A DNA stretch of 64,000 nt from Planctomycetaceae bacterium (GTDB lineage Bacteria; Planctomycetota; Phycisphaerae; SM23-33). The position numbers and the translations under genes are program-made. The notes below the pieces were generated by a model. It saw only the letters and a list, made by a program, of their open reading frames with translations. It was not told the origin of the DNA and did not search any database. The stretch lies in assembly GCA_039680605.1 (NCBI GenBank), contig JBDKTA010000008.1, positions 1-64,000 on the forward strand, in the 5' to 3' direction. Shown here one piece after another: positions 7,054-13,871 of this stretch; position 1 is the stretch's first letter; each line of letters begins with the position of its first letter.

Positions 7054-8835
7054 TTACCAGCCGGCGGGCTTTGCCAGCACGCGGGCGGTGCCGCGCGGCT
7101 TGGCGTCCCGCGCCGCCTCGACGGCCCACAGCGTGGCCTCAAGGTAGTCATCCTTGATCCACGTCTTCTGGCGCGTGACGATCCCCGTGACGGCGTCGGG
7201 GCGGTCCAGTTCGACATTGCCGTCGCGCTTGCCGCCAAACGACGGCACGGATGTTGAGGCGTCCTCGCGATAGTTGGTGAACTCGCGGCGAAGGACGCTG
7301 TACGTCGGGCTGGCCTTGAAGCGGCGGGTGATGACCAGGTTGTGCATGAACGTCACCAGCTGCAGCTTGGCCTGGCTGGTCATATGGTCCGCTGACGTGC
7401 GCGGTCCGAACCGCTGACCCTTGCACCATTCCCACAGGTCGCTGGCCTGGTACGCTTCGAGCTTGAGACGTCCGATGCCCCACGTGCGGTCGATCTGCAG
7501 CAGCTTGTCTTTGATCGGATCGGCCAGGGCGTACATGAACTCCCACGCCCCGATCAGCATGTACATCGAGCCGTCGCAGATCTCGGCGGCGATCTTGTTG
7601 CCCCGCTCGTCGAACACGTCGACGGGCATGCCGGTGATGCCCGGTATGACGACACGCGCCACGGCCGCCAGCACCGATCTATCGGGCGTCTTGCTGAAGG
7701 CACTGGCGCGGTCGAGCCCGACGCCGACGGAAATCGAAGTGCCCCCTAACATCCCGCGCAGCGCATCGAGTTTTCCGCCCTCGATGATGGCCGGCAGGGA
7801 ATTGTCAAACAGCGGGTCGATCTGCTCTGCGCTCCAAAGCGCCTCGCCGGATCCCGATGGAATGTTGCAGTGGTTTCGCAGAAACTCCCCGCGCGTCATG
7901 TTGGCGTAGCGGCCGCGAACCCACGCCGCCGACAGCCAGGGGTGGATCGGCTCGACGCCCTCTTCCAGACCCTCGCCGCAGCCGCGCTTCAGGCAGTCGG
8001 CCAGATCGGCGAAGTGGATCCACACGCAGCCGATGGTGGGGTCCCCGACCATCGGGTCTATCTCGCGCCCCTGCTCGGCAGCCGCAGCGGCCTCGGCCTC
8101 AGCCGCTTCAGCACGGTCGCGCATCTGTGCGACCTGGCCGGTGGCATCGCCCATGTTGGAATCGACGATCGTCACGCCGCACCACGCGTCGCCAGTACTC
8201 GACGCGCCGGTCTGGAACACGCTGTCGTCCGGCGCTTTGCAGAGCTCCGTGTTGTGGTAGACGTGGATCTTGCGGCCGTAGGTGGACTTCTCGGAGGCCG
8301 GGAGGACCTCGATGCGCGAGCCGGTTTTGTGGAAGTGGATCACGTCGGCCAGCAGTTCGATCTCGCCACGGTCGACCAGTTCGCGAAGGGCAGGCGAAAA
8401 CTGCAGCGTGAGCTTGGCCTCTCCGAAAACGGTCCCCTCGGCCTGGTCTGCCGAGTTGGCCTGGATGACCACCACCTGATTCTTGAACGCCAGGCAGCGG
8501 TGGATGTCGTAGCGGTGGGTCATGCCGCTCTTGTCGCAGCGGCGGGGGAAGCAGGGCATGATCGTCAGGTACCGCAGCAGCCCGTCATCCGTGACGGCCA
8601 GCAGCTTGCGGATGGCGTCGCGCTGCCACGCGCGGTACGTGCACGGCTGCCAGCCTATCCCCTTGGTGTCGCGATAGCAGTTGGCCTCCACCCAGGCAAT
8701 ATGCTCATCGGCCGCGAAGTGCCGCATCGTCTCGCGCTTTGCGGCGACGGGCTTATCGCCCAGCAGCGCAGCGATCTTCGCCTTGTTGCGGACGTTGGAT
8801 GGAGTTTTCTTCACACGCGGGGCCATAAGCCTCAT
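7054..8835 (-). CDS. Phage terminase large subunit
   Basis: 593 residues. The N-terminal ATPase has a deviant Walker A region FPRRCDKSG and the downstream stretch VVVIQANSADQAEGTVF, typical of terminases; a later CGVTIVDSNMGD could belong to the ATPase/nuclease transition and the C-terminal region ends in VTFMHNLVITRRF. It powers DNA packaging into the procapsid with the small subunit and portal. The start at 8835 overlaps an AAATTCCGAAT sequence also found near two other late genes. The gene is separated from the small subunit by a 290-base repeat-rich spacer with a terminator, so it probably has its own promoter. Confidence 0.8.
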   Translation of the reverse strand: MRLMAPRVKKTPSNVRNKAKIAALLGDKPVAAKRETMRHFAADEHIAWVEANCYRDTKGIGWQPCTYRAWQRDAIRKLLAVTDDGLLRYLTIMPCFPRRCDKSGMTHRYDIHRCLAFKNQVVVIQANSADQAEGTVFGEAKLTLQFSPALRELVDRGEIELLADVIHFHKTGSRIEVLPASEKSTYGRKIHVYHNTELCKAPDDSVFQTGASSTGDAWCGVTIVDSNMGDATGQVAQMRDRAEAAEAEAAAAAEQGREIDPMVGDPTIGCVWIHFADLADCLKRGCGEGLEEGVEPIHPWLSAAWVRGRYANMTRGEFLRNHCNIPSGSGEALWSAEQIDPLFDNSLPAIIEGGKLDALRGMLGGTSISVGVGLDRASAFSKTPDRSVLAAVARVVIPGITGMPVDVFDERGNKIAAEICDGSMYMLIGAWEFMYALADPIKDKLLQIDRTWGIGRLKLEAYQASDLWEWCKGQRFGPRTSADHMTSQAKLQLVTFMHNLVITRRFKASPTYSVLRREFTNYREDASTSVPSFGGKRDGNVELDRPDAVTGIVTRQKTWIKDDYLEATLWAVEAARDAKPRGTARVLAKPAGW

Positions 8836-8864
8836 TCGGAATTTCTGGCATGAACAGCCGGTTC

Positions 8865-8971
8865 ACCGCAGAGGTCGCTGAGGACGCAGAGGCGATTGAG
8901 CTTGGGAATCTTCAAGGGGTTAGTCGTCTTCCCCACTCACTGCCTCTGCGTCCTCAGCGACCTCAGCGGCT
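8865..8971. repeat. Dispersed CGCAGAG repeat, inverted pair inside the prophage
   Basis: A unit ACCGCAGAGGTCGCTGAGG plus ACGCAGAGGCG (8865-8894) is followed 47 bases later by its inverse (8942-8971), giving a long stem. Very similar pairs or single units occur in host spacers at 27316-27390, 29531-29556, 32050-32080, 34371-34398 and 34513-34540, and single inverse copies lie at 9092-9121 and 14286-14315. Confidence 0.8.
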
Positions 8972-9011
8972 AAAAAAAAGGTGCGGCCCGGTGTGAGTGG
9001 CACCGGGCCGC
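8972..9011 (-). terminator. Rho-independent terminator after the small terminase
   Basis: On the minus strand an 11-bp stem GCGGCCCGGTG/CACCGGGCCGC is followed by ACC and eight T residues. It ends transcription coming from the small terminase and lysogeny genes before the large terminase. Confidence 0.85.
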
Positions 9012-9091
9012 GTGGGCTGAAGCTTGGAGTCGGTGTCTCGGGCAAGACGCCCCAGCCCATGCCCGCGCCCGCTGGAGTTTCTTAACAGTCA

Positions 9092-9121
9092 ACCTCTGCG
9101 TTCTCCGCGACCTCTGCGGTG
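9092..9121 (-). repeat. Single inverse copy of the CGCAGAG repeat
   Basis: CCTCTGCGTTCTCCGCGACC followed by TCTGCGGTGA, five bases before the stop of the small terminase gene. It belongs to the same family as the inverted pair at 8865-8971. Confidence 0.7.
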
Positions 9122-9126
9122 AATCC

Positions 9127-9672
9127 TCATCCCGCTGCGGCCGTCGCGCCCTCGCGGGCGTTGACCAGCCGCTGCCATTCGATCTTGATGGCCGGCTCGT
9201 ACTTCTCGAAGTTCGGCACGGTGCGGCGGATCGCCTCCATGAGGCAGTCGATCGCGTCCTTCTTTCGCGTCTCTTCGGCCAGGCGGCTGTCCAGGGCGTT
9301 ATCGGCGAACTTGCTGACATTGATCATCGCGAACACTTCCTGGGACAGGCTGCCCTCCTCGGCGTCTTCGACCATCCGCAGCACGCGGCCGGCCAGCTTC
9401 TCGCGCAGCTGCAGCATGTCGGCCATGACGCGCGAGCGGGCCGACACGTACTCCGTGCTCACGGCGTCCTGGCTGGCCTTCTCCGCTTCGTAGCGGCGCT
9501 CGGACCAGGTCTTTCCTTCCTTGGGGACGTAGGCCCAGTTCTCGATGGTCTTGGCGCTGGGCACGTCTTTGCCGACGTGGCGGCGCTTGAGCTCGCGGGC
9601 GATGTCGCCCGGCGAGTTGCCGGCCAGGTACAGCTCAAACGCTTCGGTTCGGATCGCAGGATCGTAGCTCAC
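9127..9672 (-). CDS. Putative terminase small subunit
   Basis: 181 residues starting at GTG 9672 with CAGGAG upstream. The N-terminus is a helix-turn-helix (AFELYLAGNSPGDIARELKRR, then PSAKTIENW) followed by a long charged helix and a C-terminal hydrophobic segment, the layout of small terminases that recognise packaging sites. It lies just upstream of the large terminase, though a terminator and repeat spacer separate them. Family assignment by HTH and position; sequence search would be needed to name the family. Confidence 0.7.
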   Translation of the reverse strand: MSYDPAIRTEAFELYLAGNSPGDIARELKRRHVGKDVPSAKTIENWAYVPKEGKTWSERRYEAEKASQDAVSTEYVSARSRVMADMLQLREKLAGRVLRMVEDAEEGSLSQEVFAMINVSKFADNALDSRLAEETRKKDAIDCLMEAIRRTVPNFEKYEPAIKIEWQRLVNAREGATAAAG

Positions 9673-9817
9673 GGTTGGACTCCTGTTGGGCTTGCCGGGC
9701 GCAGCTCGCCGCCATGGCCGCCACGCGCGTCGTGCGCCGGTGCAGCAGCAGCACGCGCAGCTGGTACATCCGTTCGATGATCGAGTCGCTGGCGATTTCG
9801 ACTGTGCATGCCGTCAT
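9635..9817 (-). CDS. Small hypothetical phage protein
   Basis: 60 residues starting M-T-A-C-T-V-E-I with an excellent GGAGGTAA site, so I think it is translated. It overlaps the small terminase start by 38 bases. The middle is a helix rich in Arg and Leu (RMYQLRVLLLHRRTTRVAA). No family recognised; position suggests an accessory of packaging or a leader for the terminase gene. Confidence 0.5.
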   Translation of the reverse strand: MTACTVEIASDSIIERMYQLRVLLLHRRTTRVAAMAASCARQAQQESNRELRSCDPNRSV

Positions 9818-9822
9818 CGGAG

Positions 9823-10140
9823 TTACCTCCCCGACTGCATGTAGGCCTGGTAATCGCCCCGCACGCGAAGGCGGCTGGCCAGGGCGTCTTTCACGTCGCG
9901 CAGGATCCCGCTGAGCATGGCGAACATCGCCAGGTCCTGCTCGCTGACGAACGTCTTGTTGGTCGTGATGTCGAAGAGCATCACGCCCACCAGGTCCATC
10001 GCCGCCAGGATCGACAGTTCCTCGTCGCTGAAGGCGTGGCCGTCAGCACCCATGATGGTTCCGACCTTTTCCAGCAGGCTCTTGGCCTGCAGGCCAAGCT
10101 CGCGGATCTGCATCGCCCGATTGTCATTGATCGCGCTCAT
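9823..10140 (-). CDS. Hypothetical phage protein
   Basis: 105 residues from the ATG at 10140 with AAGGAGC upstream. It is mainly helical (RELGLQAKSLLEKVGTIM, then ELSILAAMDLVGVMLFDI) and soluble. I do not recognise it. Codons for L-G-L-Q-A-K coincide with an 18-base perfect palindrome at 10081-10098. It lies between the lysis-like membrane protein and the small terminase. Confidence 0.6.
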   Translation of the reverse strand: MSAINDNRAMQIRELGLQAKSLLEKVGTIMGADGHAFSDEELSILAAMDLVGVMLFDITTNKTFVSEQDLAMFAMLSGILRDVKDALASRLRVRGDYQAYMQSGR

Positions 10141-10157
10141 GTGCGCTCCTTGTGTTT

Positions 10158-10520
10158 CTACCGCCATGCGGCAATAATCGCTTTCACCAGTTCGATCAGC
10201 CCCCAGGTCGCCAGGGCCCCGCCCACCGACCAGAGCATCTTCTGGAGGGCCTCGCGTCGGGCGCTCCTGGCCTTGGTCTGTTCGGAAAACCGCTCGATCA
10301 CGCCCGCCTGCCAGCGCATCAGTTGATCCACGTCGGAGCGGATGGAGGCCACGGCCCCGGCGTCGACGGACGCGCGGAACTCCTCCAGCCTCACCAGCCG
10401 TTCGCGGATGTCGCCGATGGACCGCACGTGCGGTGCGATGTCCTGGCGGAATCCGCTCTCGACGGCGCGCAGCTTGGCGTCGATATTCTCCAGCAGTCTC
10501 AGGGCGTCGATACCAGCCAT
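10158..10520 (-). CDS. Coiled-coil protein with C-terminal membrane anchor
   Basis: 120 residues. Residues 1-90 form a long amphipathic helix (ENIDAKLRAVESGFRQ, RERLVRLEEFRASVD); residues 94-118 (LWSVGGALATWGLIELVKAI) form a single membrane segment. This resembles XhlA/holin-associated or other phage coiled-coil membrane proteins, so a role in lysis is possible. No SD is clear; the ATG follows a TCACC stretch. An AAATTCCGAAT motif lies nine bases upstream. Confidence 0.55.
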   Translation of the reverse strand: MAGIDALRLLENIDAKLRAVESGFRQDIAPHVRSIGDIRERLVRLEEFRASVDAGAVASIRSDVDQLMRWQAGVIERFSEQTKARSARREALQKMLWSVGGALATWGLIELVKAIIAAWR

Positions 10521-10641
10521 GAGGTGATATTCGGAATTTTGCGACGTGGCCCCATGTCACGGGGGGAGCTTACGATTCAGGGACGGGGATCTACCACAGA
10601 GGCACAGAGGGCAGGTGAGGTAAGAGGCAAAGGGTCGGCCG

Positions 10642-11001
10642 CTACGTGCGGTTAAGCGCCGCGCCGGCCGCAAGTCTTTGCACGGGCGGGCGCGGCCGTC
10701 CCCGCTCGTCGTAATCGATCAGCGGCGGGGCAACCTCCACGGCCACGGGCACATCCTTCTGCAGCGAACGCGGCGGGGACCAACAATTCCCGTGGCAGAT
10801 CGGGCATCGTTCATTCTTCGCCGCTGATGCGATGGCGATAAACAGCGGCCCTGCAGCAGCACCTATGATCCAGCCAATGATCGGGATCCAGATGAACAGA
10901 CCCACGACCGCAGGGACGATCACCAGGAAGAGCAGCAGATCGAGGATCGTCCAGCTACGCCTGGGCTCGACATTGCGATTGCAGATCTTGCAGTACTTCA
11001 T
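10642..11001 (-). CDS. Small membrane protein with zinc-ribbon cysteines
   Basis: 119 residues from an ATG with GGGAG upstream. It starts MKYCKICNRNVEP (C-x2-C), has two adjacent membrane segments (LLLFLVIVPAVVGLFIWIPI and GWIIGAAAGPLFIAIASA) and then CPICHGNC, so the two Cys pairs could join as a zinc ribbon facing the cytoplasm. Its ATG overlaps the stop of the upstream XRE gene. Located in the lysogeny module, it could act in superinfection exclusion or immunity; this is inference from place and topology. Confidence 0.6.
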   Translation of the reverse strand: MKYCKICNRNVEPRRSWTILDLLLFLVIVPAVVGLFIWIPIIGWIIGAAAGPLFIAIASAAKNERCPICHGNCWSPPRSLQKDVPVAVEVAPPLIDYDERGRPRPPVQRLAAGAALNRT

Positions 11002-11258
11002 CGCGTGACTCCCTGTCTCGTACCCGACCCGGTCAGCAGCCAGTCGGCGCTGATGTTCAGGATGATACACGCCCCGGCCAGAAACGCCAGCGGGATCGGC
11101 GCCGAGCCGTCCAGGAACGCGGCGGCCTCAGCCTCGCTCCAGCCGGTAAAGTCGGCCAGGTCCTTTACCGTCGTCTCGCCCATCGACTGGCGGATTCTCA
11201 GCCCCACGATCTGCGAGACTTCCAGTTCGTTCGACTTGAGCGTGTACGTGTCGGTCAT
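10998..11258 (-). CDS. XRE-family HTH protein, second repressor-like
   Basis: 86 residues; AAGGAT precedes the ATG. The middle shows an HTH (TTVKDLADFTGWSEAEAAAFL) followed by the sequence NISADWLLTGSG, which matches the end of many CI-like repressor DNA-binding domains. The start overlaps the stop of the longer repressor gene as ATGA, so both are made from one mRNA. The protein lacks any C-terminal domain; it may modulate the longer repressor or form heterodimers. Confidence 0.75.
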   Translation of the reverse strand: MTDTYTLKSNELEVSQIVGLRIRQSMGETTVKDLADFTGWSEAEAAAFLDGSAPIPLAFLAGACIILNISADWLLTGSGTRQGVTR

Positions 11259-11782
11259 TTTTTATCCTTGCGGAGTCGCTTCATCTTATCGGCTTCGCTC
11301 TCGAATCCCGATGGAGGCGTGTAGGTATCGTCAAGAGCGGCGTCGGCAATCTGCACAGCCTCAAGTTCGCGCTTGGCGGCGACCAGTCGGCGCAGTTTCT
11401 CCATCCGCTGCATCAGGTCATCGCGCTTCTTCTTCATCAAAGGTTCGGCCTTCTCCGTGTATGCCCGCTGCGTCAAGGCAAGTTCATCCTCAACACGCCG
11501 CGCCTCTTCATGGATGGACAGCGCGTCGATGAGCGACCAGTCGAAGCTCCCACGTCGCTTGGGACCTTGGCCGGTGAGCAGCCATTCGGCGCTGACGTTG
11601 AGGAACTCACACGCGGAGAAAAAGAACGGAAGAGGCATAGGGCGCTGGCCGGCCAGGTAAAGGCTCACGGCCGAAGTTCCGTAGCCCAGGGCGCGAGAAA
11701 ATTCAGCCTGCTTAATTCTTCCGAGGGATTCCTTGATCCGGTCCCCGATCTCTGCGGCAAGTTTCGCTTCGTCAACGCCCAT
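11255..11782 (-). CDS. XRE-family phage repressor-like protein
   Basis: 175 residues. An N-terminal HTH (IKQAEFSRALGYGTSAVSLYLAG) leads to LNVSAEWLLTGQG, the signature of CI-type repressors; the rest is a long coiled coil (EARRVEDELALTQRAYTEKA and RDDLMQRMEKLRRLV) rather than an autocleaving S24 peptidase domain, so SOS-type self-cleavage is not expected. It is transcribed leftward from the control region that also faces the Cro/Ner-like gene, the layout of a lysis-lysogeny switch. Likely role: keeping the rightward early promoter off. Confidence 0.8.
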   Translation of the reverse strand: MGVDEAKLAAEIGDRIKESLGRIKQAEFSRALGYGTSAVSLYLAGQRPMPLPFFFSACEFLNVSAEWLLTGQGPKRRGSFDWSLIDALSIHEEARRVEDELALTQRAYTEKAEPLMKKKRDDLMQRMEKLRRLVAAKRELEAVQIADAALDDTYTPPSGFESEADKMKRLRKDKK

Positions 11783-11943
11783 AAGAATTCGTTTGCCAGT
11801 AGCAATTTTATTGTTGCCAGCCAGCCGAGCTACCCGATATCATTGACTGACAGTTAACAAGTTTCCTGTTTTGGTGACTGTCGGAAAACGAAGCAAGCGA
11901 AGGATTCCGTTCCAGACAGGCACCCAGGACAAGCGAGTGTACC
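11783..11943. promoter_or_regulatory. Divergent lysis-lysogeny control region
   Basis: The 161-base gap separates the leftward repressor from the rightward Cro/Ner-like gene. TTGCCAG occurs at 11793-11799 and 11814-11820, 21 bases apart (two helical turns). TTGACTGACAGTTAAC and a second TGACTGT lie further right, and GTTAAC is palindromic. These are candidate operators and rightward promoter parts; I could not define a convincing -10 box. Confidence 0.5.
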
Positions 11944-12183
11944 ATGAACAAGACGTTAGTCAAGTATACGGTGGGGCTGAGGCTGGCCAAGGCCGGCATC
12001 AAGACATTTGCCGAAGCGGCGCGTCGGATGAGGATCAGCCGCGCGTATCTCTCAAACCTTCTTTCTTGCAGGCGGCGCAACCCAGACAAGCAGAAGGCCC
12101 TGGCCGACCTGTGCCGCTGCAGGCCTCAGGACATCTTCGGCGCGTACACGCATCCATCCCTTTTGAAACACCGAGCCGCTTGA
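11944..12183 (+). CDS. Cro/Ner-like HTH regulator
   Basis: 79 residues, first gene of the rightward early operon. It holds one HTH (TFAEAARRMRISRAYLSNLL) followed by KQKALADLCRCRPQDIFG. The C-terminal 55 residues resemble the C-terminal domain of the gene product at 12891-13412, so the two are paralogous modules. The gene faces the repressor across the control region, as Cro or Mu Ner do. There is no strong SD. The stop codon lies in the loop of a GC hairpin. Confidence 0.75.
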   Translation: MNKTLVKYTVGLRLAKAGIKTFAEAARRMRISRAYLSNLLSCRRRNPDKQKALADLCRCRPQDIFGAYTHPSLLKHRAA

Positions 12184-12191
12184 GTGGCGGC
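12175..12191 (+). other. Stop-codon hairpin GCCGC-TTGAGTG-GCGGC (copy 1)
   Basis: A 17-base sequence containing the TGA stop in its loop. The identical sequence ends the other HTH gene at 13404-13420, and a related hairpin with TGAGT in the loop follows the transposase gene at 17712-17729. Confidence 0.7.
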
Positions 12192-12208
12192 AGAACAGGA
12201 GTCGAGCC

Positions 12209-12652
12209 ATGAACGAATGGAAAGATTACATCGAGCGGTTTGAAGCGAGGGGATTCGCGGTCTGGACCCGCGCAGCGGCGATGATCGTCGAAGCCGCCAC
12301 GCTCAGCCAGTACGCCGGGGAGACGGTGGCCCGAATCGTCCGCGACACCCGAAGGCTGACCGACGCATCGAAAGTGAGGTATTGGCGAGATAATCCGTGG
12401 ACTGAAAATGACGTAGCCAAGGCCATCCGGTCTCTGCGCGGCATGGACCGCGAACTTGACCTGGTCGAGGCGCACATCGCCGACGCCGTGCGTGATGGGC
12501 ACCTCGAACGGATCAAGGATCAGAAGTGGCAGGCGCGCGTTGAAAAAGCAATCGCTGCATCGCAGCATCTTCTTGATCTTGTAACGGGGAAGAACTCGCA
12601 ACTGCCTACGCAACTCAAGGCCCGTCGCACCCGCAAGGCGGTGCAGGCATGA
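12209..12652 (+). CDS. Hypothetical early phage protein
   Basis: 147 residues starting after GGAGTCGA. The protein is highly charged, mostly helical (MIVEAATLSQYAGETVARIV, WRDNPWTENDVAKAIRSLRG) and ends with a Lys/Arg-rich tail (KARRTRKAVQA), consistent with nucleic-acid binding. I do not recognise the family. Its stop overlaps the next start as ATGA, so it belongs to the early operon. Confidence 0.65.
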   Translation: MNEWKDYIERFEARGFAVWTRAAAMIVEAATLSQYAGETVARIVRDTRRLTDASKVRYWRDNPWTENDVAKAIRSLRGMDRELDLVEAHIADAVRDGHLERIKDQKWQARVEKAIAASQHLLDLVTGKNSQLPTQLKARRTRKAVQA

Positions 12653-12894
12653 AGATCCCCGCCATCAAAAACAAGAAGCTGTTCAACGCCCGCCTCAAGG
12701 CCATTCGCGCCGCAGGCGGCACGATCAACCTGATCACCTATCCGTCGCAGACGGATGGCCTGACCGAGTTCGAAGTGCAGATTTCATTCAAGGCCAGCGA
12801 CACCTTCACGCTGACCCACACGGCGCTGTCGACGGACTTCGCAACCGCGTTCGCCCTGGCCTTCGACCGCACGGGACTGGCGGTGCAGGCATGA
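12649..12894 (+). CDS. Small hypothetical early protein
   Basis: 81 residues, starting and ending in ATGA overlaps with its neighbours, which strongly supports translation. The N-terminus is basic (KIPAIKNKKLFNARLKAIRA) and the rest looks beta-stranded (TINLITY, EFEVQISFKASDTFTLTH). No known family. Confidence 0.65.
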   Translation: MKIPAIKNKKLFNARLKAIRAAGGTINLITYPSQTDGLTEFEVQISFKASDTFTLTHTALSTDFATAFALAFDRTGLAVQA

Positions 12895-13412
12895 ACACCA
12901 TCGCCGATCTCAAAGACAAGCTCCACGATGTTGGCTTCGAGGCGCGAAACCTCACGTCGCGGACCAACGCGGCGGCGCGGTCTTCAGGAGTCGAAGTGCT
13001 GACGGCGCTCAGGGCAGTCGGATCCCTGATGATCAGAGCAGCGACCTTGATCGAACTGGACAGCGTTGGAACGCATCCGTGGGGACGGATCGAATCGGCC
13101 TGCATGGCTGCCGACGAGGCGATGATCAGGATTAACGAGGCCGACGCCGCCATCGCGGCCGGAGAGGACAAAGGCCCCGGCTACGCCCCCGTCGTCGGCG
13201 AGAAGCTCAAGGTCCACATCATGCGCCTTCTCAAGGCCAGGGGCATCAATACCTTCACCCAGGCGGCCGGTCTTCTTGGGATCGGCAGGCCAGACATGAG
13301 CAAGCTGGCGCGCGGCGTGTGGAGATCCGCCCGCTACCGCGCAGCCCTGGCGGATCTGTGCGGCATGAGCGTGAGCGAACTGTTCGACATCAGCAAACCA
13401 ACGGCCGCTTGA
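12891..13412 (+). CDS. Early protein with C-terminal Cro/Ner-like HTH
   Basis: 173 residues. The N-terminal 95 residues are helical and of unknown type; residues about 100-165 (VHIMRLLKARGINTFTQAAG, then RAALADLCGMSVSELF) align by eye with the Cro/Ner-like protein at 11944-12183. It therefore looks like a fusion of an unknown domain to a second copy of the switch HTH. Start overlaps the upstream stop as ATGA; the stop lies in the same 17-base hairpin as in the paralogue. Confidence 0.7.
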   Translation: MNTIADLKDKLHDVGFEARNLTSRTNAAARSSGVEVLTALRAVGSLMIRAATLIELDSVGTHPWGRIESACMAADEAMIRINEADAAIAAGEDKGPGYAPVVGEKLKVHIMRLLKARGINTFTQAAGLLGIGRPDMSKLARGVWRSARYRAALADLCGMSVSELFDISKPTAA

Positions 13413-13420
13413 GTGGCGGC
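13404..13420 (+). other. Stop-codon hairpin GCCGC-TTGAGTG-GCGGC (copy 2)
   Basis: Identical over 17 bases to 12175-12191 and likewise overlapping the stop codon of a gene encoding the same HTH type. Confidence 0.7.
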
Positions 13421-13442
13421 CTCTGTAATTTCAGATTTGAGA

Positions 13443-13456
13443 TTTGAGATCTCAAA
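13443..13456. promoter_or_regulatory. 14-base palindrome upstream of the IclR-type gene
   Basis: TTTGAGATCTCAAA is a perfect palindrome, preceded by two more partial AGATTTGAG units, and ends seven bases before the ribosome binding site. It is a candidate operator, or part of a dispersed repeat of ATTTGAG type. Confidence 0.35.
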
Positions 13457-13472
13457 GCGAAAGGAGTCGGCG

Positions 13473-13871
13473 ATGACCAAGGCAAACGGAATTGCGGTAG
13501 ACGAGGCGGCGGCCAAGGGCGAGGCCCGCAAGCTGCCCGATGAGTTCATGATCCTCGAATTGTTCCAGACCAGCGGCCTTGTCGTACTGGGCCCCACCGA
13601 CGTGGAGCGGGCCACGGGCATCAGCAAGGGCACCATCTCGGGCAAGCTCCGCTCGCTGGCCGATGGCGGGTACCTGGAGGAAGTCACCGCCGGCAAATAT
13701 CAGATCGGCCCGCGCCTCTTCCAGATCACCACGGCCTACATCGGCTGCGTGGCCGCCCAGCTCGTGCAGCTGCAGGCCCTGACCGACCAGAAGGTATCGG
13801 CCGTGCTGGGCGCTCTGCAGAACATCAAGGGCGCGTTCACGTTCGGCCAGGGTCAGGAGGGTCAGTCGTGA
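13473..13871 (+). CDS. IclR-type winged-helix protein
   Basis: 132 residues from the ATG after AAAGGAGTCGG. The middle is an IclR-like winged helix (LGPTDVERATGISKGTISGK, then LRSLADGGYLEEVTAGKYQI). The usual large IclR effector domain is missing; instead a short helix follows (VAAQLVQLQALTDQKVSAVL). It probably acts as a small DNA-binding regulator of early genes. Stop overlaps the next start. Confidence 0.7.
   Translation: MTKANGIAVDEAAAKGEARKLPDEFMILELFQTSGLVVLGPTDVERATGISKGTISGKLRSLADGGYLEEVTAGKYQIGPRLFQITTAYIGCVAAQLVQLQALTDQKVSAVLGALQNIKGAFTFGQGQEGQS

Noticed and set aside
8970-9320. Minus-strand frame of 116 codons across the terminator and repeats
   Set aside because: It runs through an intrinsic terminator and repeat DNA, overlaps the small terminase in another frame, and has an Arg/Ser/Ala composition typical of a shadow frame.
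1-9672. Diversity-generating retroelement as in BPP-1-like phages
   Set aside because: No reverse transcriptase gene or template/variable repeat pair is visible in the window; it could only be in the unseen left part.
10141-10560. Upstream extension of the 105-residue protein to 245 residues
   Set aside because: The added part is the out-of-frame shadow of the coiled-coil membrane protein gene; the ATG at 10140 has a good ribosome binding site.
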